Source of the DNA: Actinomycetes bacterium
GTDB taxonomy: Bacteria > Actinomycetota > Acidimicrobiia > Acidimicrobiales > RAAP-2
Assembly (NCBI GenBank): GCA_021844425.1
Contig: JAKBTL010000016.1
Coordinates: 1-34,442 of the forward strand
Length of the DNA stretch: 34,442 bases
Reading direction: 5' to 3'
The position numbers and the translations under genes are program-made. The notes under the pieces are model-generated. The model saw nothing but the letters and a program-made list of their open reading frames with translations, was not told the origin of the DNA and did not search any database. This document shows, piece after piece, positions 14,719 through 22,587 of this stretch; within the stretch, counting starts at the first letter, position 1; each line of letters opens with the position of its first letter.

Positions 14719-15584
14719 GGCGTTCGAGGAGCGGGGTCGACGATCAGTGTGAAGGACACGTCGGCCTGCACGCCAGGGGGCAGCGAGACCGTGACCGTGC
14801 AGTTGCCGCTGCCACGAGCGTCGTCGACCTCGAGGGACAGCCCCGAGGATCCCGTGCGGGTCGCGGACACGCCCCCTGCGCACGAGATCTCGAGCTCGAG
14901 GCTCGACGTACCGGTCCACACGGCCCTGGCCGAGACCGCGCTGCCGCCCAGAGCCGCGAACGACGCGGAGGTGGAGGGTGGATCGATCGAGGCGTGCCCA
15001 GGGTACGCGCGAGTCGCCGTGGTCGGCGGGCTCCCCGTGCTGCCTGACCCCGCCGTGGTCGGCGGGCTCCCCGTGCTGCCTGACCCCGCCGTGGTCGGCG
15101 GGCTCCCCGTGCTGCCTGACCCCGCCGTGGTCGGCGGGCTCCCCGTGCTGCCTGACCCCGCCGTGGTCGGCGGCGGAGCTGACCCCGCCGACTCGAGCAC
15201 GATGCCGGGTCTACGTGCACCGGAGCCCGCCGCTATCGACTGCGGTGCGATGTCTCCTGTCGCATGGTGCGCATTCGCAGAGTCCGCCGGCGCCCTGGCG
15301 CCGGCCACCAGGGCATGGGCAGCACGAGAGCTCCTGGGAGACCGCGGGTCGTGGGCGCCGACGGCGCGGAGCGCGCGGGTCCCCGGTCCGGTGTGGGTGC
15401 TGCGACTCGAGGGCTGCGAGGCGCCTCTCGAGCGTGTGGCCGGCGCCATGCGCTCGACGGGACGGCGAAGCGAGGCGGGGCTACTGTGCCCGGCTCCCGA
15501 GGAGAGCGAGGTCACGAGCGCCATGAGCGCGAGAGCCACTGCGAGGACGGCCCACGCTCGAGATCCGCGGCGTTCGTCAGCCAT
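14715..15584 (-). CDS. secreted or membrane-anchored Ser/Thr/Pro/Gly repeat protein, function unknown
   Basis: 289 aa from ATG 15584. Residues 1-30 form a signal peptide or anchor: a charged start, MADERRGSRA, then the hydrophobic core WAVLAVALALMALVTSL. The middle (about 132-190) is a 12-residue tandem repeat with PTTAGSGSTGSP character. The C-terminal 90 residues form a probable small beta domain, with VWTGTSSLELEISCAGG and GSGNCTVTVSLPPGV (two Cys that could pair) and SFTLIVDPA. I do not recognise a family. The stop overlaps the ATG of the LysM-BTAD gene by 4 bases, so the two proteins are made together and may work together outside and across the membrane. The upstream open frame to 16394 overlaps the next gene and is not credible. 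Confidence 0.7.
   Translation of the reverse strand: MADERRGSRAWAVLAVALALMALVTSLSSGAGHSSPASLRRPVERMAPATRSRGASQPSSRSTHTGPGTRALRAVGAHDPRSPRSSRAAHALVAGARAPADSANAHHATGDIAPQSIAAGSGARRPGIVLESAGSAPPPTTAGSGSTGSPPTTAGSGSTGSPPTTAGSGSTGSPPTTAGSGSTGSPPTTATRAYPGHASIDPPSTSASFAALGGSAVSARAVWTGTSSLELEISCAGGVSATRTGSSGLSLEVDDARGSGNCTVTVSLPPGVQADVSFTLIVDPAPRTP
15016..15189. repeat. 36-base tandem repeat, four identical units plus a degenerate fifth
   Basis: Units start at 15016, 15052, 15088 and 15124 and are identical over 36 bases (beginning GCCGTGGTCGGCGGGCTCCC). A shortened, diverged copy follows at 15160-15189. Base-level identity means recent expansion by slippage or unequal crossover; copy number is likely to vary between strains. 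The 12-residue unit is a flexible linker in the encoded secreted protein. Confidence 0.93.
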
Positions 15585-15813
15585 CGCGCGTCGGGCCGAT
15601 CGGACGCGCGTGAGCTGCACGAGCCCGAACCGGGACGCCGCCAGGCGCCGCCTCCCATCCCCCTGCGTCCGTACCCGTCGGGCACGCACCACCCACGCTT
15701 GGACACCGTAGCGCGATGCTGCAATCCCCGCTGCATCGCGAAAGTGGAGCAGGTGACGAGAGAAAAAGTGGAGCACGCGCTCTCTGGGACGGCATCGGTC
15801 ACCACGCAGCCTC

Positions 15814-16572
15814 TCAAGCGAGGAGAGCGGCGGCGGCGCGGTCTCGGCGCGTGGCGAGGAGCCGCCGCGTGTGGCCCGACCACGCCGATAGCTCGGAGAT
15901 CGAGTAGCCGAGCACTCGGTGCGCGTAGAGCACCATGGCGTCGTTCTCGTCGAGGTGGCGCCGCTCCCGCTCGATCGCGCGCGCGAGCTCCTCGACGTCG
16001 CTCCCGCTGACCGCCGCTCGCTCAGAGAGGTGCTCGTCGGAGGACGCGAGCCGCTCGGTGCGGTGCAGGGCCCGGTGGCGGGTGATGCGCCGGCGGAGGC
16101 GGCATCTGACTGCCGAGAGCACGTCAAGGACCGCATAGACGCGGTCCTGGCCGCTCCAGTCTTCGACGACCTCCCATGCGGTGGCGATCGCGTCGACCGT
16201 GAACGCCCCCGGGCTGTCCCATTCCCCGCCCTGCCCCCAGCCGAGCCGCCGTCCGACGCCGACGATCCCGGGCGTGAGCGCCTGGACGAGCGCGCGGGAC
16301 ACCAGCGGATGGACGTGTGCGGAGCGCAGCACAGCCCTGAACAGCGCGGCGGCCTGGGCACGTTCGTCAGGTCCTCGTGCGGAGCCCCATGCATCGGGAG
16401 CCGAGCCGATGAGCGTGTCGACCAGATCGCCGAGATCTCGGGCGCCGACCCCCGCCATGTCCGGCTCGGCGCGGCTGAGCGCGGACCACGCGTCGCGCGA
16501 CGCCGGCGTGCGTCTGAGGGACTCCCAGTCCTGTGCGAGGCGGTCGAGGGGCCGAAGCGCGTCAGTCGTCAT
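15814..16572 (-). CDS. sigma-70 region 4-like HTH protein, putative regulator
   Basis: 252 aa from ATG 16572; the open frame further upstream is Arg/Ala noise. The C-terminal 45 residues (LDENDAMVLYAHRVLGYS, then ISELSAWSGHTRRLLATRR) follow the region 4 pattern of sigma factors: acidic start, hydrophobic helix, GYS turn, recognition helix, basic tail. The preceding stretch DWSGQDRVYAVLDVLSAVRCRLRRRI could be a degenerate region 2-like helix, but no clear -10-binding motif is visible. I therefore call it sigma-like rather than a sigma factor. It lies 229 bases upstream of the secreted repeat protein and LysM-BTAD pair on the same strand and may control them. That gap (15585-15813) shows no gene. 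Confidence 0.55.
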   Translation of the reverse strand: MTTDALRPLDRLAQDWESLRRTPASRDAWSALSRAEPDMAGVGARDLGDLVDTLIGSAPDAWGSARGPDERAQAAALFRAVLRSAHVHPLVSRALVQALTPGIVGVGRRLGWGQGGEWDSPGAFTVDAIATAWEVVEDWSGQDRVYAVLDVLSAVRCRLRRRITRHRALHRTERLASSDEHLSERAAVSGSDVEELARAIERERRHLDENDAMVLYAHRVLGYSISELSAWSGHTRRLLATRRDRAAAALLA

Positions 16573-16727
16573 AGGGCGACGACGGTGCACGGCGGCACTC
16601 CCACCGTCGCTCCCACCCAGCGTGCGTTGACGGAAAAAGATCTCGACCAGGAGCCGCGCCGCGCCGCGCCGCGCGGTGCAGGCAGCCTCCCTCGAGGTCC
16701 ACGAGCCGCCGACTACAGTGCGCCGGG

Positions 16728-17120
16728 ATGGACATCGAGGACTTCTACGACGCGGACCCGCGACGGCGGAGCTCCGTCGAGGTGGAGCTCGGGCAGGACT
16801 GGCGGGACGCCCATGGCGTTCGCTACGAGCTGAGCTGGATCGAAGACACCGGTGAGCTCTACGTGATGCGCGAGCCCGTGCCGTCAGGATGGGCCACACC
16901 CTTCGGGGGCATCCACGTGTACGGCGCCCACAGCGCCGACGAGAAGGAGCTCGAGGCGATGTCCGTCGCTGTGATCGCGATCGTGCCGACGCGTGAGGAA
17001 GTCGAGAAACTGCTCGACGGATGGCAGCAGGAGATGGAGAGCCCCGACAGCGTGGCGTGGGTGGTGCGCCGGCTCCGTGAGCGTGGTGTGCTCTCGACCG
17101 ACGAGTCGTTCACAGCGTGA
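16728..17120 (+). CDS. conserved hypothetical protein, acidic, 130 aa
   Basis: Acidic small protein without membrane segments. The N-terminal half (VELGQDWRDAHGVRYELSW, then DTGELYVMREP) looks like a small beta-sheet domain and the C-terminal half is helical. I do not recognise a family. ATG 16728 has no good ribosome-binding site, but TACAGT at 16714-16719 lies 8 bases before it. This fits a -10 element for leaderless transcription, common in actinobacteria. The next gene starts 4 bases after its stop, so the two form an operon. Confidence 0.7.
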   Translation: MDIEDFYDADPRRRSSVEVELGQDWRDAHGVRYELSWIEDTGELYVMREPVPSGWATPFGGIHVYGAHSADEKELEAMSVAVIAIVPTREEVEKLLDGWQQEMESPDSVAWVVRRLRERGVLSTDESFTA

Positions 17121-17124
17121 AGAG

Positions 17125-17466
17125 ATGCGCGTCGTCGTCGACCTCGAGAAGGTCGTCGTCGTCCTGCGCGACGCCGACGACGTCGCCAGCGCCACGGTGG
17201 TGGTCGCCGCACCTCCCGGTGCGAGTGCCGCGCGCCAGGCGACAGTGCACCGGCTTGCCGACGTCCTCTGCGCGACGAACGTGGGAACCCTCGAGTCCGA
17301 CAGTGTGGCTCGGCTCCGAGCGGACGCGGTCCGGTTCCACGCAGCGGGAGGGGTAGGCGAGGACTGGGAACGTCGGTTCGCCGGCACTTGCCAGAGGTAC
17401 GGCGACGACGACGTCGTGCCAGCGGCGGTGATCTGGCCGGACCAGCTCTTCGGGCTCGAGGCCTGA
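17125..17466 (+). CDS. conserved hypothetical protein, 113 aa
   Basis: Starts at ATG 17125 with GTGAAGAG just upstream; the longer open frame overlaps the previous gene. The N-terminus has alternating hydrophobic strands (MRVVVDLEKVVVVLRD), then DDVASATVVVAAPPG and a helical part. The C-terminus ends with AAVIWPDQLFGLEA. There are no membrane segments and I recognise no family. Co-transcribed with the preceding gene and convergent with the CHAP gene across 7 bases. Confidence 0.65.
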   Translation: MRVVVDLEKVVVVLRDADDVASATVVVAAPPGASAARQATVHRLADVLCATNVGTLESDSVARLRADAVRFHAAGGVGEDWERRFAGTCQRYGDDDVVPAAVIWPDQLFGLEA

Positions 17467-17473
17467 CCGGCGG

Positions 17474-18331
17474 CTAGCTGTGCGCGTAGTCGGGGCGGAT
17501 CGGTGACGCGTACCCCGAGAGCGGCGCGACCGACCCCGGGATGTCCGCCTTGGCTTGGTCCGTCCCGACCTCCACCACGCTGAAGCCCGTGTGGTCGCCG
17601 TCGCCGTTCACGACGTCGGGCCCCCGGGCCCCTCGTTGGTAGCTGGTCACGATCGCGACGTGGGCCGCGTTGCCCGATGTGGGGTCGAGGCCGTAGACGG
17701 CGACGTCGCCGGGCTGGGGGGTGTAGCCGCTCCCGAGTGGATGCCAGGTGCCGTGGGCGACGGCCCAGAGGTAGAAGCTCCCTGCCGCGGCGTTGATGTC
17801 CGTCCGTGTGTAGCCGTAGGTGAACTGGGCGCCGCCCTTGCGCCAGACCCACGCCGCGAAGTCCGCGCACCACTCCTCGGCGCGCAGGCCGTGGCCGCAG
17901 GCTGTGCCCGCGCCCCAGTAGGCGCTGTACTTGTTGCAGTAGGAGTGGGGCGGGTCGGTGCGGTAGCCGAGCTGGGACTCGGCGATCTCGACGAGCCGGG
18001 CGCGAAACGTTGTGGAGGGGAGCGGCGGGAGGCTCGACCCGCTCGACCCGCTCGACCCGCTCGACCCGGCTGACCCGGCTGACACCGAGAGACCCTCGGC
18101 GAGGAGCCCGAGCACCACGACGGCAGCGACGATCACGAGGGCTCCAGCGCGTCGCCGACGTACCCGAAGCGAGGCACGCCGGCGTCCTGACGACGCGCGC
18201 CGCAGCGGGACCGGCCGCGACGCAGGCCGCGACGCAGGCTGCGACGGTACGATGCGTGGCTCAGGCCACGACGAAGTCGCCCCCGCAGTCCTGGCACGGG
18301 GGCCACCACGAGACGCCGGGTCTGCCCGCAC
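17474..18331 (-). CDS. membrane-anchored CHAP-domain amidase/peptidase
   Basis: 285 aa if started at ATG 18331; GTG 18250 (residue 28) is an equally plausible start. A basic N-terminus is followed by one membrane segment (about 63-80; ALVIVAAVVVLGLLAEGL), a Gly/Ser linker of 9-base repeats, and a CHAP domain. Its catalytic Cys155 is in EEWCADFAAW, His224 in NAAHVAIVTSY, and a polar residue in VVNGDGDHTGF. PGDVAVYG is the usual CHAP strand before the His. CHAP enzymes cut peptidoglycan amide or peptide bonds, so this would act outside the membrane in wall turnover or secretion-system assembly. Four further Cys (132, 145 and neighbours) may form a disulfide. Confidence 0.82.
   Translation of the reverse strand: MRADPASRGGPRARTAGATSSWPEPRIVPSQPASRPASRPVPLRRASSGRRRASLRVRRRRAGALVIVAAVVVLGLLAEGLSVSAGSAGSSGSSGSSGSSLPPLPSTTFRARLVEIAESQLGYRTDPPHSYCNKYSAYWGAGTACGHGLRAEEWCADFAAWVWRKGGAQFTYGYTRTDINAAAGSFYLWAVAHGTWHPLGSGYTPQPGDVAVYGLDPTSGNAAHVAIVTSYQRGARGPDVVNGDGDHTGFSVVEVGTDQAKADIPGSVAPLSGYASPIRPDYAHS
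18033..18083. repeat. 9-base tandem repeat in the CHAP gene
   Basis: CTCGACCCG is repeated four times perfectly (18033-18068) and then twice as the variant GCTGACCCG. It encodes the Gly-Ser-Ser linker between the membrane segment and the CHAP domain. Confidence 0.85.
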
Positions 18332-18613
18332 GGCTACACCGGCGGACGAACGCCTCGGAGCTCGACGGCGGGGTGTGCTCGGGTCTTGCAGCGGTGGCAG
18401 CGACGCTTCCTCCCTCTGTCACGGACATTGAGCCGGCCGTCAGGCCGGTCGTCGGGCCGAGGATGCGGACGCCGGTTCGCGCCAGCTCCCCTTCTCCCCT
18501 TCTCCATCTGCCCGACCGCAACGATAACGACGCCCGATGCACGCAGCGTGCCACGGGCGGCAGCAGTCGCCATGGCTGCACTCGACCGGTGCTGCGCCCG
18601 ACGTCGCTGTGCG
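18332..18613. other. 282 bases without a convincing gene; possible zinc-ribbon remnant
   Basis: No ORF here has a clear family match. On the minus strand, one frame (stop at 18261) ends WWPPCQDCGGDFVVA. A second frame a little upstream carries RRCHRCKTR. Together they would give the two CxxC knuckles of a zinc ribbon, as if a small gene had suffered a frameshift. A 55-residue ORF from ATG 18426 to 18261 is the only part that could be expressed as it stands. Confidence 0.25.
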
Positions 18614-19075
18614 TCAGCTGTGTGTCGGCGCTCTCGCTGGGACTGTGCCAGGTGTCGGGCCGCCGGGGACCGGAGACTGCGGTGTCGCGCTCTTCGCGGC
18701 TGCGCACTGGGCGCGTAGCGCAGGGATCAGGTTCGCCTCGGACGTCCTCCCGATCTCCTGGAGGGTGGTCATGAGCGGGTTGAAGGCCGGGTCTGCCGAG
18801 GTCGCCCGGGCGGCGAGCGGCAGCGCCTCGGAGAGCTGCGCGGCCGCCTGCTCCACCTTCGCGCGTGCCGTCGTGCTGGTCGTGGCGTGCTGGGCTTGGC
18901 TGTAGAGGCGGATCGAGGCGCTCACGTGGTCGCAGGCCATGAGCGCGAGCGAGCTTCCGGCGTTGGAGCACCCGCCGAGCAAGAGCGCCGTGCCGACGGA
19001 GACGGCGAGCACGGCCGGGAGGCGTCTGGGGCGCAGGTGGCGCCGGCCTGCGGGCGTGCCCCCCGCAGCGGTCAT
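18614..19075 (-). CDS. putative lipoprotein, function unknown
   Basis: 153 aa from ATG 19075. A twin-basic, Arg-rich n-region is followed by the hydrophobic core AVLAVSVGTALLLGGC, with a clear lipobox (LLGGC) whose Cys would be lipidated. The mature part is helical and Ala-rich (HATTSTTARAKVEQAAAQL, then LPLAARATSADPAFN), with Cys in LMACDH and RAQCAAAK. It ends in a Pro/Thr-rich tail. I recognise no family. The ATG overlaps the stop of the upstream gene by 4 bases (19072-19075), so it is coupled to it. Confidence 0.7.
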   Translation of the reverse strand: MTAAGGTPAGRRHLRPRRLPAVLAVSVGTALLLGGCSNAGSSLALMACDHVSASIRLYSQAQHATTSTTARAKVEQAAAQLSEALPLAARATSADPAFNPLMTTLQEIGRTSEANLIPALRAQCAAAKSATPQSPVPGGPTPGTVPARAPTHS

Positions 19076-19629
19076 ACGAGCCAGGTCTCGGCAGCCTCGA
19101 GCAGGAAGCGGCTGACCGCGAGGCATCGGTCGAAGACGTCGCAGAGCAGCTCCTCGCCCGCGAGCACGCGGGCGAGGGACACGGGGTGCCGCGCGACGAT
19201 GTTCAGCCTTCGCTCGGGGCCGTCGGTCGCGGATGCGAACGAGTCGATGGCGGACACCTCGAGGGGGAGCTCGATCCCGCCGATTCCTGCGAGGTCGATC
19301 GCCAGGCGGAGCAAGTCGGGGCCGTGTGGCAGAGGCGGCAGCGCCCACGTGAAGGTCAGCGGGAAGTGGAAGTCGTCGGGCGGCTCCTCGTCGTCGGAGA
19401 GCTCCATCACCACGTCCTCGAAGGACAGCAGCACCCGCGGATCGACCTCGAGCGCGAGGTGGAGGTCGAGCGGTCCTCCGCAACCCTCCTCAGGGTGGAG
19501 GTCCACCTCCCAGACCTGGCGCAGGGAGTACGTCTCCACGAAGTGCCGCTCGTCGTGGACGTGGAACCCGTGGTCCACGGAGTGATCTTTCAGGTCGGCG
19601 ACGTAGCCGGCAACGTCGATGGCAGCCAC
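19072..19629 (-). CDS. conserved hypothetical protein, 185 aa, acidic
   Basis: An acidic soluble protein rich in His and Asp in its first third (YVADLKDHSVDHGFHVHDE). A beta-rich middle follows (PLDLHLALEVDPRVLLSFED), then a helical C-terminus (EELLCDVFDRCLAVSRFLL). No motif that I recognise, no signal peptide. It begins 20 bases from the divergent inositol-phosphatase gene and is coupled to the downstream lipoprotein. ATG 19629 is the only good start. Confidence 0.68.
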   Translation of the reverse strand: MAAIDVAGYVADLKDHSVDHGFHVHDERHFVETYSLRQVWEVDLHPEEGCGGPLDLHLALEVDPRVLLSFEDVVMELSDDEEPPDDFHFPLTFTWALPPLPHGPDLLRLAIDLAGIGGIELPLEVSAIDSFASATDGPERRLNIVARHPVSLARVLAGEELLCDVFDRCLAVSRFLLEAAETWLV

Positions 19630-19655
19630 AGTAGGTACGAGCCTAGGGGGTGCCT

Positions 19656-20474
19656 GTGATACCCGTGGTCCGCCGCAGGGGCGAGCTCCGCTTGGTCCCG
19701 CCTGTAGTGTCCCTCCCGGTGAGCGGACCGGTCGACGACCCCGAAGAGCTGCTCTCGGTGCTCGCCGAGGGAGCCAGCGCCGCGCGCCGCGCGCTGGACG
19801 GGATCGACCCTGCCGACCGTCGCCGAGCTGGCAACCGGCCGGGCCAGTACGCCTTCGACATCGTCACGGACGACGCGGTCTGCTCGGTGCTCCGCCGCGC
19901 TGGTCTCGGTGTGCTGTCCGAGGAGTCGGGGAGGACGGGCCCGGCGTCCTCTCTTCTCGTGATCGTCGATCCCGTCGACGGGTCCACGAACGCTGCGATC
20001 GGCATCCCGTGGTACTCGACGAGCCTGTGCGCCCTCGACGAGTCGGGAGCGCTGGCCGCTCTCGTCGTCCACCAGGTGTCAGGCGCGCGCTACCACGCCG
20101 TCAGGGGCCGAGGCGCCTTCCGAGACGGCGTCCGGCTTCGACCGTCAGGGACTTCCGAGCTCGTCCACGCGGTCATCGGCATTTCCGGCTTCCCGGTTGC
20201 CTATCCGGGCTGGTCGCAGTTCCGCGCGCTCGGGGCCGCGTCCTTGGACATGTGCGCCGTAGCCGAAGGGGTCCTCGACGGCTACCGGGTTGCAGGGCGC
20301 TCTGCCCTCTCAGTATGGGATTACGCGGCCGCGATGCTCGTCTGCACCGAGGCCGGCGCCGTCGTGACCGAGCACGACGGCCGCGACCTCCTCGTCCGGG
20401 ACGCGTCCCCGCGCAGTCCGGTCGTCGCAGCGACTGCGCCGCTGCTCGCGCAGCTCGCAGCCGCCGCGTTCTGA
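19656..20474 (+). CDS. inositol monophosphatase family protein
   Basis: 272 aa from GTG 19656, with AGGGGG 5 bases upstream; GTG 19650 and GTG 19719 are alternatives. The metal-dependent phosphatase motifs are VLSEESGRTG (Glu ligand), VIVDPVDGSTNAA (the family signature with its Asp pair) and SVWDYAAAMLVCTEAGAVV (C-terminal Asp ligand). Members dephosphorylate inositol phosphates, histidinol phosphate, fructose-1,6-bisphosphate or PAP. The sequence does not identify the substrate. The N-terminal metal ligand region (FDIVTDDAV) is also present. It precedes tRNA-Val by 127 bases. Confidence 0.88.
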   Translation: MIPVVRRRGELRLVPPVVSLPVSGPVDDPEELLSVLAEGASAARRALDGIDPADRRRAGNRPGQYAFDIVTDDAVCSVLRRAGLGVLSEESGRTGPASSLLVIVDPVDGSTNAAIGIPWYSTSLCALDESGALAALVVHQVSGARYHAVRGRGAFRDGVRLRPSGTSELVHAVIGISGFPVAYPGWSQFRALGAASLDMCAVAEGVLDGYRVAGRSALSVWDYAAAMLVCTEAGAVVTEHDGRDLLVRDASPRSPVVAATAPLLAQLAAAAF

Positions 20475-20601
20475 CGGCCAGAGGCCAGAGGGAGGAGCGG
20501 ACCAGGAGCGGTTGCGCCGCGAAGTCAGGCCGGCACAGAATTAGTCTCTTCTTCGGGCTGCGGCCGCCGAGCACCGCTTCGGTGGGCTCGGCGCACACTA
20601 G

Positions 20602-20677
20602 GGGCGTTTAGCTCAGTCGGTAGAGCAGCTCGCTTACAACGAGCAGGTCGTCGGTTCGAGCCCGGCAGCGCCCACCA
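20602..20677 (+). tRNA. tRNA-Val (anticodon TAC)
   Basis: 76 bases, complete cloverleaf. The acceptor GGGCGTT pairs with AGCGCCC (one G-U), D stem GCTC/GAGC, anticodon stem GCTCG/CGAGC with loop CTTACAA. The anticodon TAC is at 20635-20637. T arm GTCGG/CCGGC with TTCGAGC loop, discriminator A and encoded CCA. It reads GUA (and GUG by wobble). The accessory region begins immediately downstream, which is typical of tRNA integration sites. Confidence 0.97.
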
Positions 20678-20710
20678 AATCTGTCACGGCGCGAGAACTC
20701 CGCGGACCAG

Positions 20711-21535
20711 TCAGGCGCTCCACATGAGGACAGCGCGTGCCAGATCGGCACGCCGCTCGGCGTACAGACGGATCCGATGCCCGTTGGCTCCGGAAGGATG
20801 AGGAACGCCGAGCAAGCACCGTCGACGGTCCAGGAGTCCCTGACGTGCCAAGAAGGCGACGGCGGCCTCGGCGGCCTTTCCCAGGGGCACCACGAGCGCG
20901 TCGAGCGCCATCGCAACCCTGGCCCCCAGGCAGGCGCGCACCAGCGAGGCCAGCACCGGATGCCCAACGAGGGGCGGGCTCGCCCCGCCGTAGTTGCGGC
21001 CATGCACGAAGACTGGATAGTCGATGGCGGAGACGTGGCCAGCCAAGTGGTGCATCTCGTCGAAGAGCTGGGCCGTCGATTCGATACCGAGGGCGGCGGC
21101 GAGCCCGATCCCGTCGAGCATCGTGACCAGGTTGGTCCGCAGCGGCCCGGAGAATGATCCTACGGCGTCGGCACGCCGGAGGGCGTCCTCGGGGGACAGG
21201 CCGTTCGCCAGGGAGCGTCGAGCCTCGGCGAGCGCCTCGGTCGCCTGGTGCAGGCCCGGGGTGATCCCGACCAGCATCACTCGGGCCGAGGTATTGACCC
21301 AGTCCCAGGGGGCGTAGAAGACGCTCAGCGCTCCTTGCTGCCAGAGCAGCAACTCGGGCGCCACGGCGCTGATCGGCTCCAAGCCCATCACGGTGTCCAT
21401 CTGGTGAGACAGGCACCAGGATCGATCGACCGGGGAACCCTCCACCAAGCCATGGTCGGCAGCCCATTCCACGGGGCAGGCGTGATCGGTCGTCACACCC
21501 GACGACGGTAGCTTGCCTTGCTCCCGCCGAAGCAC
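20711..21535 (-). CDS. uracil-DNA glycosylase-superfamily-like protein
   Basis: 274 aa from ATG 21535 (GTG 21496 would remove 13 residues). The UDG fold is suggested by the N-terminal active-site-like strand RVMLVGITPGLHQ (87-99; position of the family GxDPG/GExPG motif) and by the C-terminal HPSGANGHR (246-254; position of the HPSP loop). Between them lies a beta/alpha stretch with FVHGRNYGG and DALVVPLGKAAEAAV. The family removes uracil or other bases, but the classic catalytic Asp/Asn is not obvious and the motif spellings are atypical. It may therefore be a distant member with a different role, for example phage defence. It is the first gene after tRNA-Val, transcribed toward it, and lies 31 bases downstream of the next gene. 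Confidence 0.55.
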   Translation of the reverse strand: MLRREQGKLPSSGVTTDHACPVEWAADHGLVEGSPVDRSWCLSHQMDTVMGLEPISAVAPELLLWQQGALSVFYAPWDWVNTSARVMLVGITPGLHQATEALAEARRSLANGLSPEDALRRADAVGSFSGPLRTNLVTMLDGIGLAAALGIESTAQLFDEMHHLAGHVSAIDYPVFVHGRNYGGASPPLVGHPVLASLVRACLGARVAMALDALVVPLGKAAEAAVAFLARQGLLDRRRCLLGVPHPSGANGHRIRLYAERRADLARAVLMWSA

Positions 21536-21566
21536 TCTCGGGGGTCCCGCAGGGGGGCCGGTTCTG

Positions 21567-22124
21567 TCACGACGATCCCGAATCGGGCGAAAGGTCTTCG
21601 AGGAGGTCGTCTGGCAGGTTGAGGCCGGCTTTGCTGAGCGCGTCGCGAACCGACCAGGCGAGGTCGTCGGTCACGTCCGGGCCCGCGTAGGCGAGGACGG
21701 TCCCGTTTTTGACACCCGCACGACAGTTTGCGAGGCCGCGGAGCAGCCCGAGTGCCATTTGGCGTGCGGCATCGTGGAGACCGAGCGCGGCGCGCCGGGA
21801 AAGGTCGTCGAGCTCCGGCTGCAGGAGCTCTTCAAGGATCTCGTAGGCGGCCTCGTTCTCCTGCACATACCCGCGACCGCGGACTCGCCCGGCCCGGTGA
21901 GCGAGCTGATCGACCTCGGCCTCGCGGAATGCCCACTCGAGCGACTCGGCCACCTCGTCCACGTCGATGATGGCCAGCTTCGCCAGAGCGAGACGTTCGG
22001 TCTCGTCGACCAGCTCGGGGTGGACAATGAGCAGTTCGCCCAGTAGCTGACCTCGCTCGTCACCCGTGAGCCGCTCGAGGGCGGGGGTGGAAGGACGGTG
22101 AGGTCTGCTCACGGTTCGGGCCAT
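21567..22124 (-). CDS. conserved hypothetical helical protein, 185 aa
   Basis: Starts at ATG 22124, inside the end of the upstream gene (16-base overlap). Almost wholly alpha-helical and acidic, with repeating Leu/Ala patterns: RGQLLGELLIVHPELVDET, LAKLAIIDVDEVAESLEWAF, ALGLHDAARQMALGLLRGL. This resembles the helical-repeat scaffold of some SWIM-associated or HEAT/TPR-like proteins, but I see no zinc-binding signature. Function unknown. Tight packing with its neighbours suggests a single three-gene leftward transcript (22573 to 20711) that diverges from fic. Confidence 0.62.
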   Translation of the reverse strand: MARTVSRPHRPSTPALERLTGDERGQLLGELLIVHPELVDETERLALAKLAIIDVDEVAESLEWAFREAEVDQLAHRAGRVRGRGYVQENEAAYEILEELLQPELDDLSRRAALGLHDAARQMALGLLRGLANCRAGVKNGTVLAYAGPDVTDDLAWSVRDALSKAGLNLPDDLLEDLSPDSGSS

Positions 22125-22573
22125 GCCCAACCCGAGGGACGTCCGGCGGGGAACGGTGGGAGGCAGAGCCAGGTCCGGTAGGCGGCGTGAAGCCATCCAG
22201 CGACTGTGTTCGGTCCGAAGTGGACGTCGGCAAGGGAAAGAACGTCATCAGTCTCCTGGTGCCGGCAGCGGGCCACCAGACCCCGCCGTTCGTCTCCCTC
22301 CAAGTCGAAGCCGGTGACCTCTACGGCCACGCCGAGCACGGTCGCAGCAACGGGGAGGGCCACCTCGTCTTGGAAGACCTGGAGGAACCCCGACATCTGC
22401 TCGTCGGTGTCGTAGGCATCCACGGTGATCTCCTCGATGAGCCGGGCGAGAGACTGCACCATGGTGGGACGGTACTGCCTGGACAGGACGCGGTGACGAA
22501 TGTCCTCGGACTCGAGCGGCCCTTCCTCTGGGGGACCGGGGGCGGGCGGCTGGGAGACCATCACCGGCACCAC
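22109..22573 (-). CDS. conserved hypothetical protein, 154 aa
   Basis: After a Pro-rich start (ATG 22573 or 22561) comes a compact domain. It has VDAYDTDEQMSGFLQVFQDE, VALPVAATVLGVAVEVTGFD, DERRGLVARCRHQ, VLSLADVHFGP and a closing WLHAAYRTWLCLPPFP. I recall this layout (acidic helix, beta-barrel-like strands, RRGL and AAYRxWL landmarks) from a widespread uncharacterised bacterial family, but cannot name a function. It heads the leftward gene group and shares the 59-base palindrome-containing intergenic region with the divergent fic gene. Confidence 0.62.
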   Translation of the reverse strand: MVPVMVSQPPAPGPPEEGPLESEDIRHRVLSRQYRPTMVQSLARLIEEITVDAYDTDEQMSGFLQVFQDEVALPVAATVLGVAVEVTGFDLEGDERRGLVARCRHQETDDVLSLADVHFGPNTVAGWLHAAYRTWLCLPPFPAGRPSGWAWPEP

Positions 22574-22587
22574 CGGAGCCTATAAAC

